Shown in pieces: positions 32,033 through 43,000 of a stretch of DNA of 64,000 nucleotides. The notes beneath the pieces are model-generated. The model did not search any database. It was given only the letters and a program-made list of their open reading frames with translations, and was not told the origin of the DNA. A program made the position numbers and the translations under genes. This DNA comes from Luidia sarsii (Eukaryota > Echinodermata > Asteroidea > Paxillosida > Luidiidae). The first letter of the stretch is position 1. Each line of letters starts with the position of its first letter. The DNA is taken from assembly GCA_949987565.1 (NCBI GenBank), contig OX465107.1, forward strand, positions 4,285,212 through 4,349,211. The letters are read 5' to 3'.

Positions 32033-33208
32033 ATGGCCTTTCTGAGTGCCTACGTGACGGCGGCGAGTGGCGCTGACAGCGAGACGTCCGTGCACATGAC
32101 CGGAGCCACCTTCGAGGCGAGCACCGGCGAGATGGGCGCCACGGTCGCCGACGAGGCGGTGCCGAGCGGGGCCGGCCCGGTGTACCTCGTCACGGCGCTG
32201 TCCCTGTGCAAGGCGCTCCTGCTGGCCGTGACGGCGCTGCTGGTGGTGCTTGGCAACGGCATGAGCCTGGTCGTGCTCCTCCGCACCCGCGACGGCGTCA
32301 GCCCCGTCACCCGGCTCTTCCTGATCTCGCTGACCACTAGCGATCTCCTGGTCGGTCTGCTCGTCTGCCTGCCCATCGTGGGCTCCACGGCCGTGCAGGC
32401 CTGGCCCTACGGCGACGCCTACTGCAGCCTGGTGGCCGCCTGCCACGTGCTCTACTTCAACGCCGGTCTGTCGGTGATGGCCATCAACGTGGAGCGCTAC
32501 ATCGCCGTCATCTGGCCGCTCCGCTACCCGAACATCGTCACGCTGCGGCGCGCCGCTGTCGTGGAAGCTGTCTTTTTGGCCCTGCTGCTCACCTGGACGG
32601 CCCTGTACGTCTTCCCCGGCGAGCGGGTCGCCTTCTACTACACCAACTTCAGCCAGTGCTACATCGACCCCGTAGAGGGATCGGACTTTACCGGCCACGT
32701 GGGCATGTCCGTCTTCATCGCGGCGCCCCTCTTCATCACCGTGGTGCTCCACGTGCGCCTCTACTTCCTGGCCTCCGACCACGCCTCCCGCGTGGCCGAC
32801 GTCAGCGTGGGTCAGATCCGGCCCGGCGGGGCGGTGCCGGTCGTCGGCGCGGACGACCGAGGAGGCCGGCGCGCCGGCCGGCCCGCGCGGTTCTGGAGGC
32901 GGCTGCGGCGCCGGCCGCGGCCCGCCGTCGCCGCGGAGACCCGAGCCGCCCGGACCTTCTTCCTGATGGCCGCGGTGCTGACCGTGTCCTGGGTGCCCTA
33001 CTACACGACCATCGCCTGGGAGAACCTGCGCGCGGACAAGCTGCCCGCAGGTGTGGCCTTCGCCTCGCAACTCCTCCTGCTCTTCAACAGCTTCTGGAAT
33101 GTCGTCATCTACTACAGCAGGAACCTGCACTTCCGTAGGACCGCCAACCGGCTCTTCGGCTGCTGCCTGCCGGTGCGATTCCACCAGTTGCCCGAACACT
33201 CGACCTGA
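32033..33208 (+). CDS. class A (rhodopsin-like) orphan GPCR, intronless
   Basis: 391 residues from ATG 32033 to TGA 33206-33208. An extracellular N terminus of about 50 residues precedes seven hydrophobic segments. Landmarks: TM1 GN at 74-75; TM2 SLTTSD with Asp104; TM3 Cys131 and ERY at 154-156 followed by IAVIWPLRY; second loop with glycosylation site Asn205 (NFS) and Cys209, which should bond to Cys131; TM6 SWVP with Trp320 and Pro322; TM7 N356-VVI-Y360, i.e. Val instead of Pro in NPxxY. The third inner loop is Arg-rich (about 255-305), and Cys377-Cys378 in the tail suit palmitoylation. TM3 has no Asp at the amine-binding position, arguing against a classical aminergic receptor. It should act in the plasma membrane through G proteins; the ligand is unknown. 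A paralogue lies at 50596-51711 on the other strand. GC content is far above the surroundings. Confidence 0.93.
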   Translation: MAFLSAYVTAASGADSETSVHMTGATFEASTGEMGATVADEAVPSGAGPVYLVTALSLCKALLLAVTALLVVLGNGMSLVVLLRTRDGVSPVTRLFLISLTTSDLLVGLLVCLPIVGSTAVQAWPYGDAYCSLVAACHVLYFNAGLSVMAINVERYIAVIWPLRYPNIVTLRRAAVVEAVFLALLLTWTALYVFPGERVAFYYTNFSQCYIDPVEGSDFTGHVGMSVFIAAPLFITVVLHVRLYFLASDHASRVADVSVGQIRPGGAVPVVGADDRGGRRAGRPARFWRRLRRRPRPAVAAETRAARTFFLMAAVLTVSWVPYYTTIAWENLRADKLPAGVAFASQLLLLFNSFWNVVIYYSRNLHFRRTANRLFGCCLPVRFHQLPEHST

Positions 33209-33326
33209 AGCCCCCTCCGGCCTTGCCTCCTCTTGGCATCCACCCTTGAAGATCTTGAAGATCAACATGGTGGAAGTACAGTTTATAGACTAAGCCGCAT
33301 TTCAAAAATGACCCTGACACGACCTA

Positions 33327-33332
33327 AATAAA
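33327..33332 (+). terminator. polyadenylation signal AATAAA for the first GPCR
   Basis: AATAAA about 120 bp after the stop codon, the first on the plus strand downstream. Confidence 0.45.
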
Positions 33333-34714
33333 TCCGACCCGTCAAAGCATGCGGTGCAGTGTGCATTTCGAAGCTTGTTTTCACATGCATAGTTTTGCAA
33401 CGCATTCCCGTCTGTAGCCATCGAAAAAAATTCTTCAGAGTTAATCGGATTCTGAAGAAAAGGCTTGTGCAAAGACGTCTCTGCCAACATATTTTTCACG
33501 TTTTTTCGCTGATAAAAAGACCGGTGCCGCGCTCAAAGAAGGTTTATGACCTACTGAACGCGTCAGGGCACTACTCCCATTATGTAAATGTATTAGTCGG
33601 TCTTCGCGGTGAGAGAAACAAAATCTGCGTTCACCCCATGGCGTAAAGAACAGCGCCTTCAATAACTGCGGGCATAATTTAAATTAATTGAACAAAATAG
33701 CTTCTGATAAGCCTGAAACACAACAGTTATGTTTAATCTTGGATTATAATGTACCAATGAACATATTTAATGCCAAATCAGGATTTTCTAGTTTTTGGAC
33801 TACAGTGGACCTTTAAGAGCACTCTAATAAAAGTACTTCGCAGTGTGACCTGCGTGGCCACAAACAATGGGCTGACGTGCTCTCGGTCCCATTCAGTCGC
33901 CTCTCGCATCCATTTACAGTGTGTAATAATTGCCGGGCCGATTTGAAAACGGTTTCCGTGCGGAGCGGTGCAATGGCCTTCAATGCACATTAGTGCTCCC
34001 CGTTTTATGTCAACCAACTATGGGTTTTTGTCTATGGGGGAGCACTGCATCGTCAGTCTTCCCTGAGATGGCGTATGCATGCGCGCGCATTGAATTCAAG
34101 AGAAAAAAATGGATGTACACTGTACTTAACATGCATGTAAACAGAGTTGCATGGTTTGCCCTACTGTAAGCCTCCTGTAAACACTCAGTTCTGTTTACGG
34201 GAGACTGTACATGTATACGAGAAGGTTTTAGCACAAGGAGCCCTATGGTCTCGCTCTGGGTAAACATCATACGGAGACGCTGGCGAGAAAAGTGCCGGTG
34301 ACTTTCACCGGATCGGAGCACCCTAAACATTCTTACTCTTGAAGCTGGCTTTAACTCACTTATACGACATCTGAATTGTAAATTTCACACTTTGGCAGTT
34401 TGGTATAAGTATCTCAGTGAGGTTAAAGTTGATAAGCACATTGTATATTGCGTGGAATTAAAAAGATTGCACATGCAACTTCAAACACGTCATATAATAT
34501 TTTTATGAATATTTTTGCTTTCGTAAACGATAAATCTGTTTGAATTTCTAATGCAGCACCTTTGTATCTGTCAGTTGGGAATGAAAGTAGATAATATTTA
34601 CGTCAGTACTTTACGTCTACAGAAAAAAGGAGCGATGTCCTATGGTATTTGTTAAATATCCGGAGGGTATAAATGGAACTGGAATGAGATAGGTGTTACA
34701 ATTTAAAGTATTGT

Positions 34715-35155
34715 GGGTTAATATTTCGTCAACACCATCACCATCTTCACCATCCCCAGCATCGACAACATCGTCACCATAGTCACCATAGTCACCATCG
34801 TCACTATCGTTACCATATAGCCATAATCGTCACCATGGTCGCCATCGTCAGCATAGTCATCATCGTCATCATCGTCGTCGTTGATGTCACCATCGATACC
34901 ATCATCACCACCATGGGTCACCATCGTCACCAACGTCACCACAGTCATTTCGTCACCATCGTCACCATAGTCATCACCGTCACCACATTCATTCCGTCAC
35001 CATGGTCACCATGGTCACCATAGTCACCATGGTCATCATGGTCACCATAGTCATCATCGTCACCACAGTTATATCGTCACCATCGTCACCATCATCATTA
35101 TCGTTACCATAGTCATCATCGTCACCACAGTCATATCGTCACCATCGTCACCTGG
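34715..35155. repeat. 9-bp-type array (caccatcgt / caccatagt)
   Basis: About 430 bp of permuted accatcgtc, accatagtc and atcatcgtc units; frames give Val/Ile/Thr or Asp/Gly runs that are composition artefacts. Confidence 0.93.
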
Positions 35156-36354
35156 TGTCACATTCGCACTATCATCGGCTTTTCTCAGTCCACTGCAGTC
35201 CGAAAGCCTCACGGGTGTGCCACAACTGTCTGCCCCGAGCCTTGCTGAACCAATGCACTGTTCACCCAGTAACTATCACACTCATCCTGCCATCAAAACG
35301 CTTTTTTTCCCCGCTTTTTTTTCCAGTGACTGCTGCTGCCCATCATTCTGTTGTATGAAATTCAGCTCATGTGGCAAAGCCCACTTCTCAATTTCTTTTA
35401 CTTCATTCCAAATAAAACATCCTTGGTTTTTGTTTGTTCTCTTACCCGTCAGTTCTATGGCTGTCCTGATATACGATTCCTGATATTATTTCCATTTGAT
35501 TTTGCACTGCACCGCTTTCAATTTCTTCATTTGTTTATGTTTCCGTGTATGACTCATAATAATGTCATTGTTGTACAATACTGGATCTATTTGGCAGTGA
35601 TGTGTGTGTTTCCGAAGTACATGACATCGATGTTTAATAAAACAATGGACACCCCACAGATCATTGTTCAGCTGTTCCCCTTCTCAAAATGTTTGCAAGG
35701 TGTTTCGCCCGACGCGGCGACGAAAGTGACATTAGTGGAGACTTTGAATCTGAAGGTGTGAGTTCAAGTACACGTATAGATGTTGACATTGGGCGCCGTA
35801 TATAACCCTTTCATATAATATACATACCAATGAGCCAATTTGGCACAAAAAACATTCCGCTTCGTTTCCACGCGTGTCAAATTGGCTCAATTAGCAACGA
35901 GATTTGGTTACCAGTGTGCCACTCAAAGCCATAATGCTCGTCACCACATATTCAACAGCGCTCTCTATCGCAATGTATAATGGTGCTTGCTGATTGGTTG
36001 GAAACGTGAATGCGCGCGTGATATGATGGCTTGATTTCCACTTGGCGTCGGCGTCGGCCAAAGACAAACCAACATGCAAGTCGATGATACTGCAAAAGCT
36101 GTAGGCAGCCAATGTGTGTTGTACCCTGCTTTGAGAAATTTCACAGCAAAAATTAATGTGGACCCTCCCCCTTTCCCCTTCCCCCTCCCCCTTTTCAATG
36201 TTGGATGCTAAATTTCACAGCAAATGAATGAATGCGGACACCCCCCTTTCCCATTCCTTCCCTCCCCTCTTTCCTCTCCCCCATGTTCAATGTTGAATGC
36301 AATCTGGTACGCACCGCCAATCAACATTGAAAGGGGGAGAGGAGGGGAGTGTAT

Positions 36355-36440
36355 ACCGGTATACCGGGACTTGAACAACCCTTTATAGACATCTGCTCGA
36401 CCTGAGCTGTCCCTGAGATGGCGGCCCTCCTAAATAGTGA
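36355..36440 (-). mobile_element. SINE remnant
   Basis: Complement contains a gccgccatctcagggacag version of the gccaccatc..gggctggatag block and a gttcaagtcccggtat B-box-like stretch. Confidence 0.5.
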
Positions 36441-36505
36441 GTTATCTGATGTTATATTTGTTGATTATTTTGTTTCTTTCAATCTTTTTTCAACTGGTCA
36501 GCTGA

Positions 36506-36671
36506 GCCAGGAGTGGATGGCCTTCAACGCGTCTGGGATATTCTCCAACTTTCGTTTGGCCGCAAAGCCGCAGCTAAATTTGAACGCTGGGAAGTACGTG
36601 CTGATCGCAAAGGAACAATACTCGGATTCCCCCTCTGATAGACGCTACGGTTTGGGCGTTAATTTTCCCCG
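36506..36671 (+). other. possible exon of unknown gene
   Basis: Preceded by a pyrimidine tract and tggtcag acceptor, open for LSQEWMAFNASGIFSNFRLA through KYVLIAKEQYSD to a TGA, and followed two bases later by G|GTAAGC. The composition is protein-like, but no family is recognised and no partner exon was found. Confidence 0.25.
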
Positions 36672-37439
36672 CTTCGGGAAATGAGGTAAGCACCCCCGTT
36701 CATTCTCTTGTTTTATGTCTCACGAAGGCTATCCTGCGGATCGTCTGCGTCTTACCGATTCGTCACCGCGGAGGCTGCCGCCTGTGAAGGGGCTCAGTTG
36801 ATTACAAAGCGCGCCCTTTAACACTGTCAACACCGGGCAGTCGAAAAAAAGGTGTCATTTTTGACCGATATACCATTGACAACGAATTTATCCAACGGAG
36901 AGGTCCGGATCTGCGCTTAATTTCCCCGAGCCCTAACCTCCCCCGAACCGCCCCCCCCCCTCCGCCGCGGCGAGTTTGCCAGCCATCGGTTCGTCATAGT
37001 ACTCATAGCGACCGAGTAATGGCAGCGACCGAGTAATGGCGGGGAAGGGGTAGGAAGATGGGGAATACCCTCGCCTATACGTGCAGCCACGCGTGTCTCG
37101 TTCGCTCAACTTCGATCAAAATGTTAAGCCATCTCTGCCCTACTATCAACCCGCCGTCAGTCAGCCGAAATGATTTGAAATATCCGTTTCTATCGCCTCG
37201 GAGGGGTTGGGTTGGGCTGGGGGGGGGGGCAAGCCGGTCTGGTGATTGAGGGAGATCACTCCATTGACTTTGACAGGGCCGGGGTAAACAGAATTGTCTC
37301 CCGTCCGCACTGATGGATCGGAGATTGTGAATGAGAGTGATTGGATTCCGGGAATCAACCGGGCGTGCACGTTTATAGCGCAAGGCTCAATTATCGTGAC
37401 ACGTCGGGCCCCGGCGAGGTCATTGTGTGGCCTTTATCG

Positions 37440-37990
37440 GTCAAAACGGGACGGGACGGGACAGGACGGGATGGGATAGGACTGGACTGGACAGGACAGG
37501 TCTGAACGAGACAGGACAGTACGCGATCGACGGGACAGGGCAGGACGGGACGGGACGGAACAGGGCAGGACGGGACGCGATCGACGGGACAGGGCAGGAC
37601 GGGACGGGACGGAACAGGGCAGGACGGGACGCGATCGACGGGACAGGGCAGGACGGGACAGGACAGGAAGGGACAAGGCAGGACGGGGCAGGACGTGACG
37701 GGACAGGGCAGGACGGGACAGGACGTGACGGGACAGGGCAGGACGGGGCAGGACAGGACAAAGCAGGACGGGACAGGGCAGGACGGGACAGGACAGGACA
37801 AAGCAGGACGGGACAGGGCAGGACGGGACAGGGCATGACGGGACAGTGCAGAACGGGATAGGGCAGGATGGGATATAGGGCGGACAGGGCAGGACGGGAC
37901 GGGAGGGGATGAGACGGGACGGAACAGGACTGGACGGAATAGGTAGGTGAGGAAGGGGACGGAACGGAATAGGGTAGGACAGGACAGGAC
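37440..37990. repeat. pentanucleotide-type array (gggac/aggac)
   Basis: About 550 bp of ggacgggacaggacgggaca with a higher-order unit of about 60 bp containing gcgatcgacgggac (three copies near 37522, 37570, 37630). Strong purine/G bias on the plus strand. Confidence 0.93.
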
Positions 37991-38794
37991 ACGACATCAC
38001 ATAATGACGTCATCATTTCAATTTTCTTCTAGATCTAGAAGCATCCTTGGGCGGTTGCCTAAGTGTGTGCCAAGTCTGAAGTTGATCGGATTCGAGAAAC
38101 TACCAAACAACTTTTCTAACGAAAACAGTAAATGTTTCGAGATAGTTGACGAAACAACTACAAAAAATCCTTACGAAAACAAAAGCTGTTTCGCCATAGG
38201 GGCGTAGTTGACGAAACAGCTAATTCGAAAACAAACCAAAAATCGAAACGGAGAATCCTCACCGCAGTTTTTCATTGCTAAGCAAGGTGTGTGAGTGCGA
38301 CCTGCTCCCGTTTTGCATCCTTGTCCTATAGCCCCAACCGTTAAGGCAACAAGCCCGCCCGCGGCGATGAGATCACACGCCTGCGAGTGTTGTGGTAAAA
38401 AAAAAAGCGGCTATCGCTTCCTTCCTCAGAGGAATCGTGAGCTCGACAGATTTTATGAAGAAAATAAAACTTGACTTATGCGCGCCCCAAAAAGACGCTG
38501 TTCTTTCACACAGTCCGATTTAGGATGGTCATACACATTCGGATTAAACAAACAAACAAAAACATCGCGGGGCTAATATTGGATATGCATGTACGATTGT
38601 ACGGTGTGTTTTTGTTTGTATAACCGGCGTCATGTCTTTGATTTGTGTGTGTGTGTTTTTTTTATCAGAGACTGCTCTCTTTTATTCTAGAACAAGATAA
38701 GAGCTATTGCTGACGTCACTTCTCGGCCTAAGTTACGGCTGGTCTGGCTCGAGCGAGCGACTCTTTTTCTGAGGGGGGGGGATCCCGTTAGATT

Positions 38795-39250
38795 CGAGAC
38801 AACTGAGAGAGAAACAACACCAACATCAACATTAAAATAGCAACAGCAACAGTGACTCCGGCAGCTGAAAGAATTTCGAGCAATAGCAACGTATCAGAAT
38901 AAGCAAAAGCAACAACAGCAAGAGCGAAAGAAATAACAGCAGCAATAGCAACATCTATAAACAGCAACACTGACTGCAAAACCCATCCCCAGAATAAAAT
39001 AAAAAATAAAAATTAAACCAGCATCCGCAAAGCAGCAACAACAGTATAAACTTCATGAACAGTTACAACAAAAACAATAGCTTTTCTGCTAAACGTGCTT
39101 CGCTACCGCCTCACAGTAAAGATGTGTGTACAAACGTGTGTTTAATAGTTAGAGTATAACTAAGACATAGCTTTTCCGCTTCCCTAAAGCGGCGGAAAAG
39201 CTAGAAACAGCAGCAACAGCAGTAACAGCATGCAGCTGCTGCAGCAGCAT
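38795..39250. repeat. CAA/CAG-rich stretch
   Basis: Irregular caacag/caacat repeats, ending in cagcagcaacagcagtaaca and ctgctgcagcagc. It resembles the degenerate right flank of the 36-bp array on the complementary strand. A hairpin agcttttccgc/gcggaaaagct lies at 39171-39205. Confidence 0.7.
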
Positions 39251-39374
39251 AGCCTTGCAACCCGATCCTCCGCTCGACGACTGGGAAAAGATGGCCGCAG
39301 CCTCGTCCACCATTAACTTCTTTCCCCTTTTTCCTAATGCCAGATCTCGCCGAGAACGCGGTCAAGTCCAGTCC

Positions 39375-39440
39375 AGTCCGCCTCTAGTTCTTCTTCTTGT
39401 TCTTGTTGTTCTTCTTCTTGTTCTTCTTCTTTTTTAATTT
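39375..39440. repeat. TTC/TTG microsatellite
   Basis: ttcttcttcttgttcttgtt and similar. Confidence 0.85.
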
Positions 39441-39899
39441 GATTTTTTAATTAATTATTTTGAATTATGAAAATGTCAATCCACTCGGGGGGAGAACGCC
39501 AAAATGTTACGTTCGCGTATTTATCTCTTCCTCCCCCATCTTTCCGCGGCCAGTTCATGGTTAATAGCGAGCAACGGCTTGGATATTTTTGGTTTTCCGC
39601 TATAGCTATCTAGTATTTAGGTCATACCAGCATCAGTCTTTGTTTTTCATACAGAGGTATATAAAGAGGTGGCTCTAATGGCGGTGTTAGACAAGGCCAT
39701 GCTTTGTGGTAGACACGAAAACAACATTAATGGACATAAAGACCGAAGATTGGGCAGCCACACCTCCTGCCTCTCTGCCACGGCGCAGGACGTATCTTTG
39801 TGGAGAAGTTGATTAAAATAGCGAGAGGGGACACCATGTGTGAACATCACTCAGAGCGAGTGCGGACGGACAGCGGAGGGGCGGAGCCTGTGGTAGCCC

Positions 39900-39907
39900 T
39901 ATAAATA
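39900..39907 (+). promoter_or_regulatory. TATA-like box at the left edge of the 36-bp array
   Basis: TATAAATA, continuing into a TA run, 15 bp before the ATG at 39922. A start site 30 bp downstream would fall after that ATG, which weakens the link between the two. Confidence 0.3.
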
Positions 39908-39921
39908 TATATATATAAGGG

Positions 39922-40068
39922 ATGGAGAGCACGATTGCTAGGACTCCCGTTCTGTCATTGACGCTGTCCTTTCTGCTGCTGTTCTTACCGCTAGTTGCTA
40001 TAGCCTGTTGTTGTTTCTGGTACTGTCCTGAATGCAGATGCTGTTGTTGTTTCTGGTACTGTCCTTAA
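39922..40068 (+). CDS. 48-residue ORF running from unique sequence into the array
   Basis: ATG at 39922, stop TAA at 40066. The first 28 residues look like a signal peptide or membrane anchor (basic residue, then LSLTLSFLLLFLPLVAIA), followed by a Cys-rich repeat CCCFWYCPECRC. In this frame nearly every later unit has TAA where the first has GAA. The common C/T differences between units are synonymous (TGC/TGT) only in this frame. Chance is quite possible. Confidence 0.2.
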   Translation: MESTIARTPVLSLTLSFLLLFLPLVAIACCCFWYCPECRCCCCFWYCP

Positions 40069-43000
40069 TGCAGATGCTGCTGTTGTTTCTGGTACTGTCC
40101 TTAATGCAGATGCTGTTGTTGTTTCTGGTACTGTCCTTAATGCAGATGCTGTTGTTGTTTCTGGTACTGTCCTTAATGTAGATGCTGCTGTTGTTTCTGG
40201 TACTGTCCTTAATGCAGATGCTGCTGTTGTTTCTGGTACTGTCCTTAATGCAGATGCTGCTGTTGTTTCTGGTACTGTCCTTAATGCAGATGCTGTTGTT
40301 GTTTCTGGTACTGTCCTTAATGCAGATGCTGCTGTTGTTTCTGGTACTGTCCTTAATGCACATGCTGCTGTTGTTTCTGGTACTGTCCTTAATGCAGATG
40401 CTGTTGTTGTTTCTGGTACTGTCCTTAATGCAGATGCTGTTGTTGTTTCTGGTACTGTCCTTAATGTAGATGCTGTTGTTGTTTCTGGTACTGTCCTTAA
40501 TGCAGATGCTGCTGTTGTTTCTGGTACTGTCCTTAATGCAGATGCTGCTGTTGTTTCTGGTACTGTCCTTAATGCAGATGCTGTTGTTGTTTCTGGTACT
40601 GTCCTTAATGCAGATGCTGTTGTTGTTTCTGGTACTGTCCTTAATGCAGATGCTGCTGTTGTTTCTGGTACTGTCCTTAATGCAGATGCTGTTGTTGTTT
40701 CTGGTACTGTCCTTAATGCAGATGCTGTTGTTGTTTCTGGTACTGTCCTTAATGCAGATGCTGCTGTTGTTTCTGGTACTGTCCTTAATGCAGATGCTGC
40801 TGTTGTTTCTGGTACTGTCCTTAATGCAGATGCTGCTGTTGTTTCTGGTACTGTCCTTAATGTAGATGCTGCTGTTGTTTCTAGTACTGTCCTTAATGCA
40901 GATGCTGCTGTTGTTTCTGGTACTGTCCTGAATGCAGATGCTGCTGTTGTTTCTGGTACTGTCCTTAATGCAGATGCTTTTGTTGTTTCTGGTACTGTCC
41001 TTAATGCAGATGCTGCTGTTGTTTCTGGTACTGTCCTTAATGCAGATGCTGTTGTTGTTTCTGGTACTGTCCTTAATGCACATGCTGCTGTTGTTTCTGG
41101 TACTGTCCTTAATGCAGATGCTGCTGTTGTTTCTGGTACTGTCCTTAATGCAGATGCTGTTGTTGTTTCTGGTACTGTCCTTAATGCAGATGCTGCTGTT
41201 GTTTCTGGTACTGTCCTTAATGCAGATGCTGCTGTTGTTTCTGGTACTGTCCTTAATGCAGATGCTGTTGTTGTTTCTGGTACTGTCCTTAATGCAGATG
41301 CTGCTGTTGTTTCTGGTACTGTCCTTAATGCAGATGCTGCTGTTGTTTCTGGTACTGTCCTTAATGCAGATGCTGCTGTTGTTTCTGGTACTGTCCTTAA
41401 TGCACATGCTGCTGTTGTTTCTGGTACTGTCCTTAATGCAGATGCTGCTGTTGTTTCTGGTACTGTCCTTAATGCAGATGCTGTTGTTGTTTCTGGTACT
41501 GTCCTTAATGCAGATGCTGTTGTTGTTTCTGGTACTGTCCTTAATGCAGATGCTGCTGTTGTTTCTGGTACTGTCCTTAATGTAGATGCTGTTGTTGTTT
41601 CTGGTACTGTCCTTAATGCAGATGCTGCTGTTGTTTCTGGTACTGTCCTTAATGCACATGCTGCTGTTGTTTCTGGTACTGTCCTTAATGCAGATGCTGC
41701 TGTTGTTTCTGGTACTGTCCTTAATGCAGATGCTGCTGTTGTTTCTGGTACTGTCCTTAATGCAGATGCTGTTGTTGTTTCTGGTACTGTCCTTAATGCA
41801 GATGCTGTTGTTGTTTCTGGTACTGTCCTTAATGTAGATGCTGCTGTTGTTTCTGGTACTGTCCTTAATGCAGATGCTGCTGTTGTTTCTGGTACTGTCC
41901 TTAATGTAGATGCTGTTGTTGTTTCTGGTACTGTCCTTAATGCAGATGCTGCTGTTGTTTCTGGTACTGTCCTTAATGCAGATGCTGCTGTTGTTTCTGG
42001 TACTGTCCTTAATGCAGATGCTGCTGTTGTTTCTGGTACTGTCCTTAATGCAGATGCTGCTGTTGTTTCTAGTACTGTCCTTAATGCAGATGCTGCTGTT
42101 GTTTCTGGTACTGTCCTGAATGCAGATGCTGCTGTTGTTTCTGGTACTGTCCTTAATGCAGATGCTGCTGTTGTTTCTGGTACTGTCCTTAATGCAGATG
42201 CTGCTGTTGTTTCTGGTACTGTCCTTAATGCAGATGCTGCTGTTGTTTCTGGTACTGTCCTTAATGCAGATGCTGCTGTTGTTTCTGGTACTGTCCTTAA
42301 TGCAGATGCTGCTGTTGTTTCTGGTACTGTCCTTAATGCACATGCTGCTGTTGTTTCTGGTACTGTCCTTAATGCAGATGCTGCTGTTGTTTCTGGTACT
42401 GTCCTTAATGCAGATGCTGTTGTTGTTTCTGGTACTGTCCTTAATGCAGATGCTGTTGTTGTTTCTGGTACTGTCCTTAATGCAGATGCTGCTGTTGTTT
42501 CTGGTACTGTCCTTAATGTAGATGCTGTTGTTGTTTCTGGTACTGTCCTTAATGCAGATGCTGCTGTTGTTTCTGGTACTGTCCTTAATGCACATGCTGC
42601 TGTTGTTTCTGGTACTGTCCTTAATGCAGATGCTGCTGTTGTTTCTGGTACTGTCCTTAATGCAGATGCTGCTGTTGTTTCTGGTACTGTCCTTAATGCA
42701 GATGCTGCTGTTGTTTCTGGTACTGTCCTTAATGCAGATGCTGTTGTTGTTTCTGGTACTGTCCTTAATGCAGATGCTGTTGTTGTTTCTGGTACTGTCC
42801 TTAATGTAGATGCTGCTGTTGTTTCTGGTACTGTCCTTAATGCAGATGCTGCTGTTGTTTCTGGTACTGTCCTTAATGTAGATGCTGTTGTTGTTTCTGG
42901 TACTGTCCTTAATGCAGATGCTGCTGTTGTTTCTGGTACTGTCCTTAATGCACATGCTGCTGTTGTTTCTGGTACTGTCCTTAATGCAGATGCTGCTGTT

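Larger units (their letters stand above)
33335..39890. other. intergenic region between the GPCR and the 36-bp array
   Basis: No recognised gene. Holds three tandem arrays, a possible SINE remnant near 36355-36440 and one exon-like segment at 36506-36671, each listed separately. Confidence 0.5.

Noticed and set aside
32033..33208. Aminergic (adrenergic, dopamine or trace-amine) receptor name
   Set aside because: The TM3 aspartate that binds amines is missing in both paralogues, so only class A orphan is supported.
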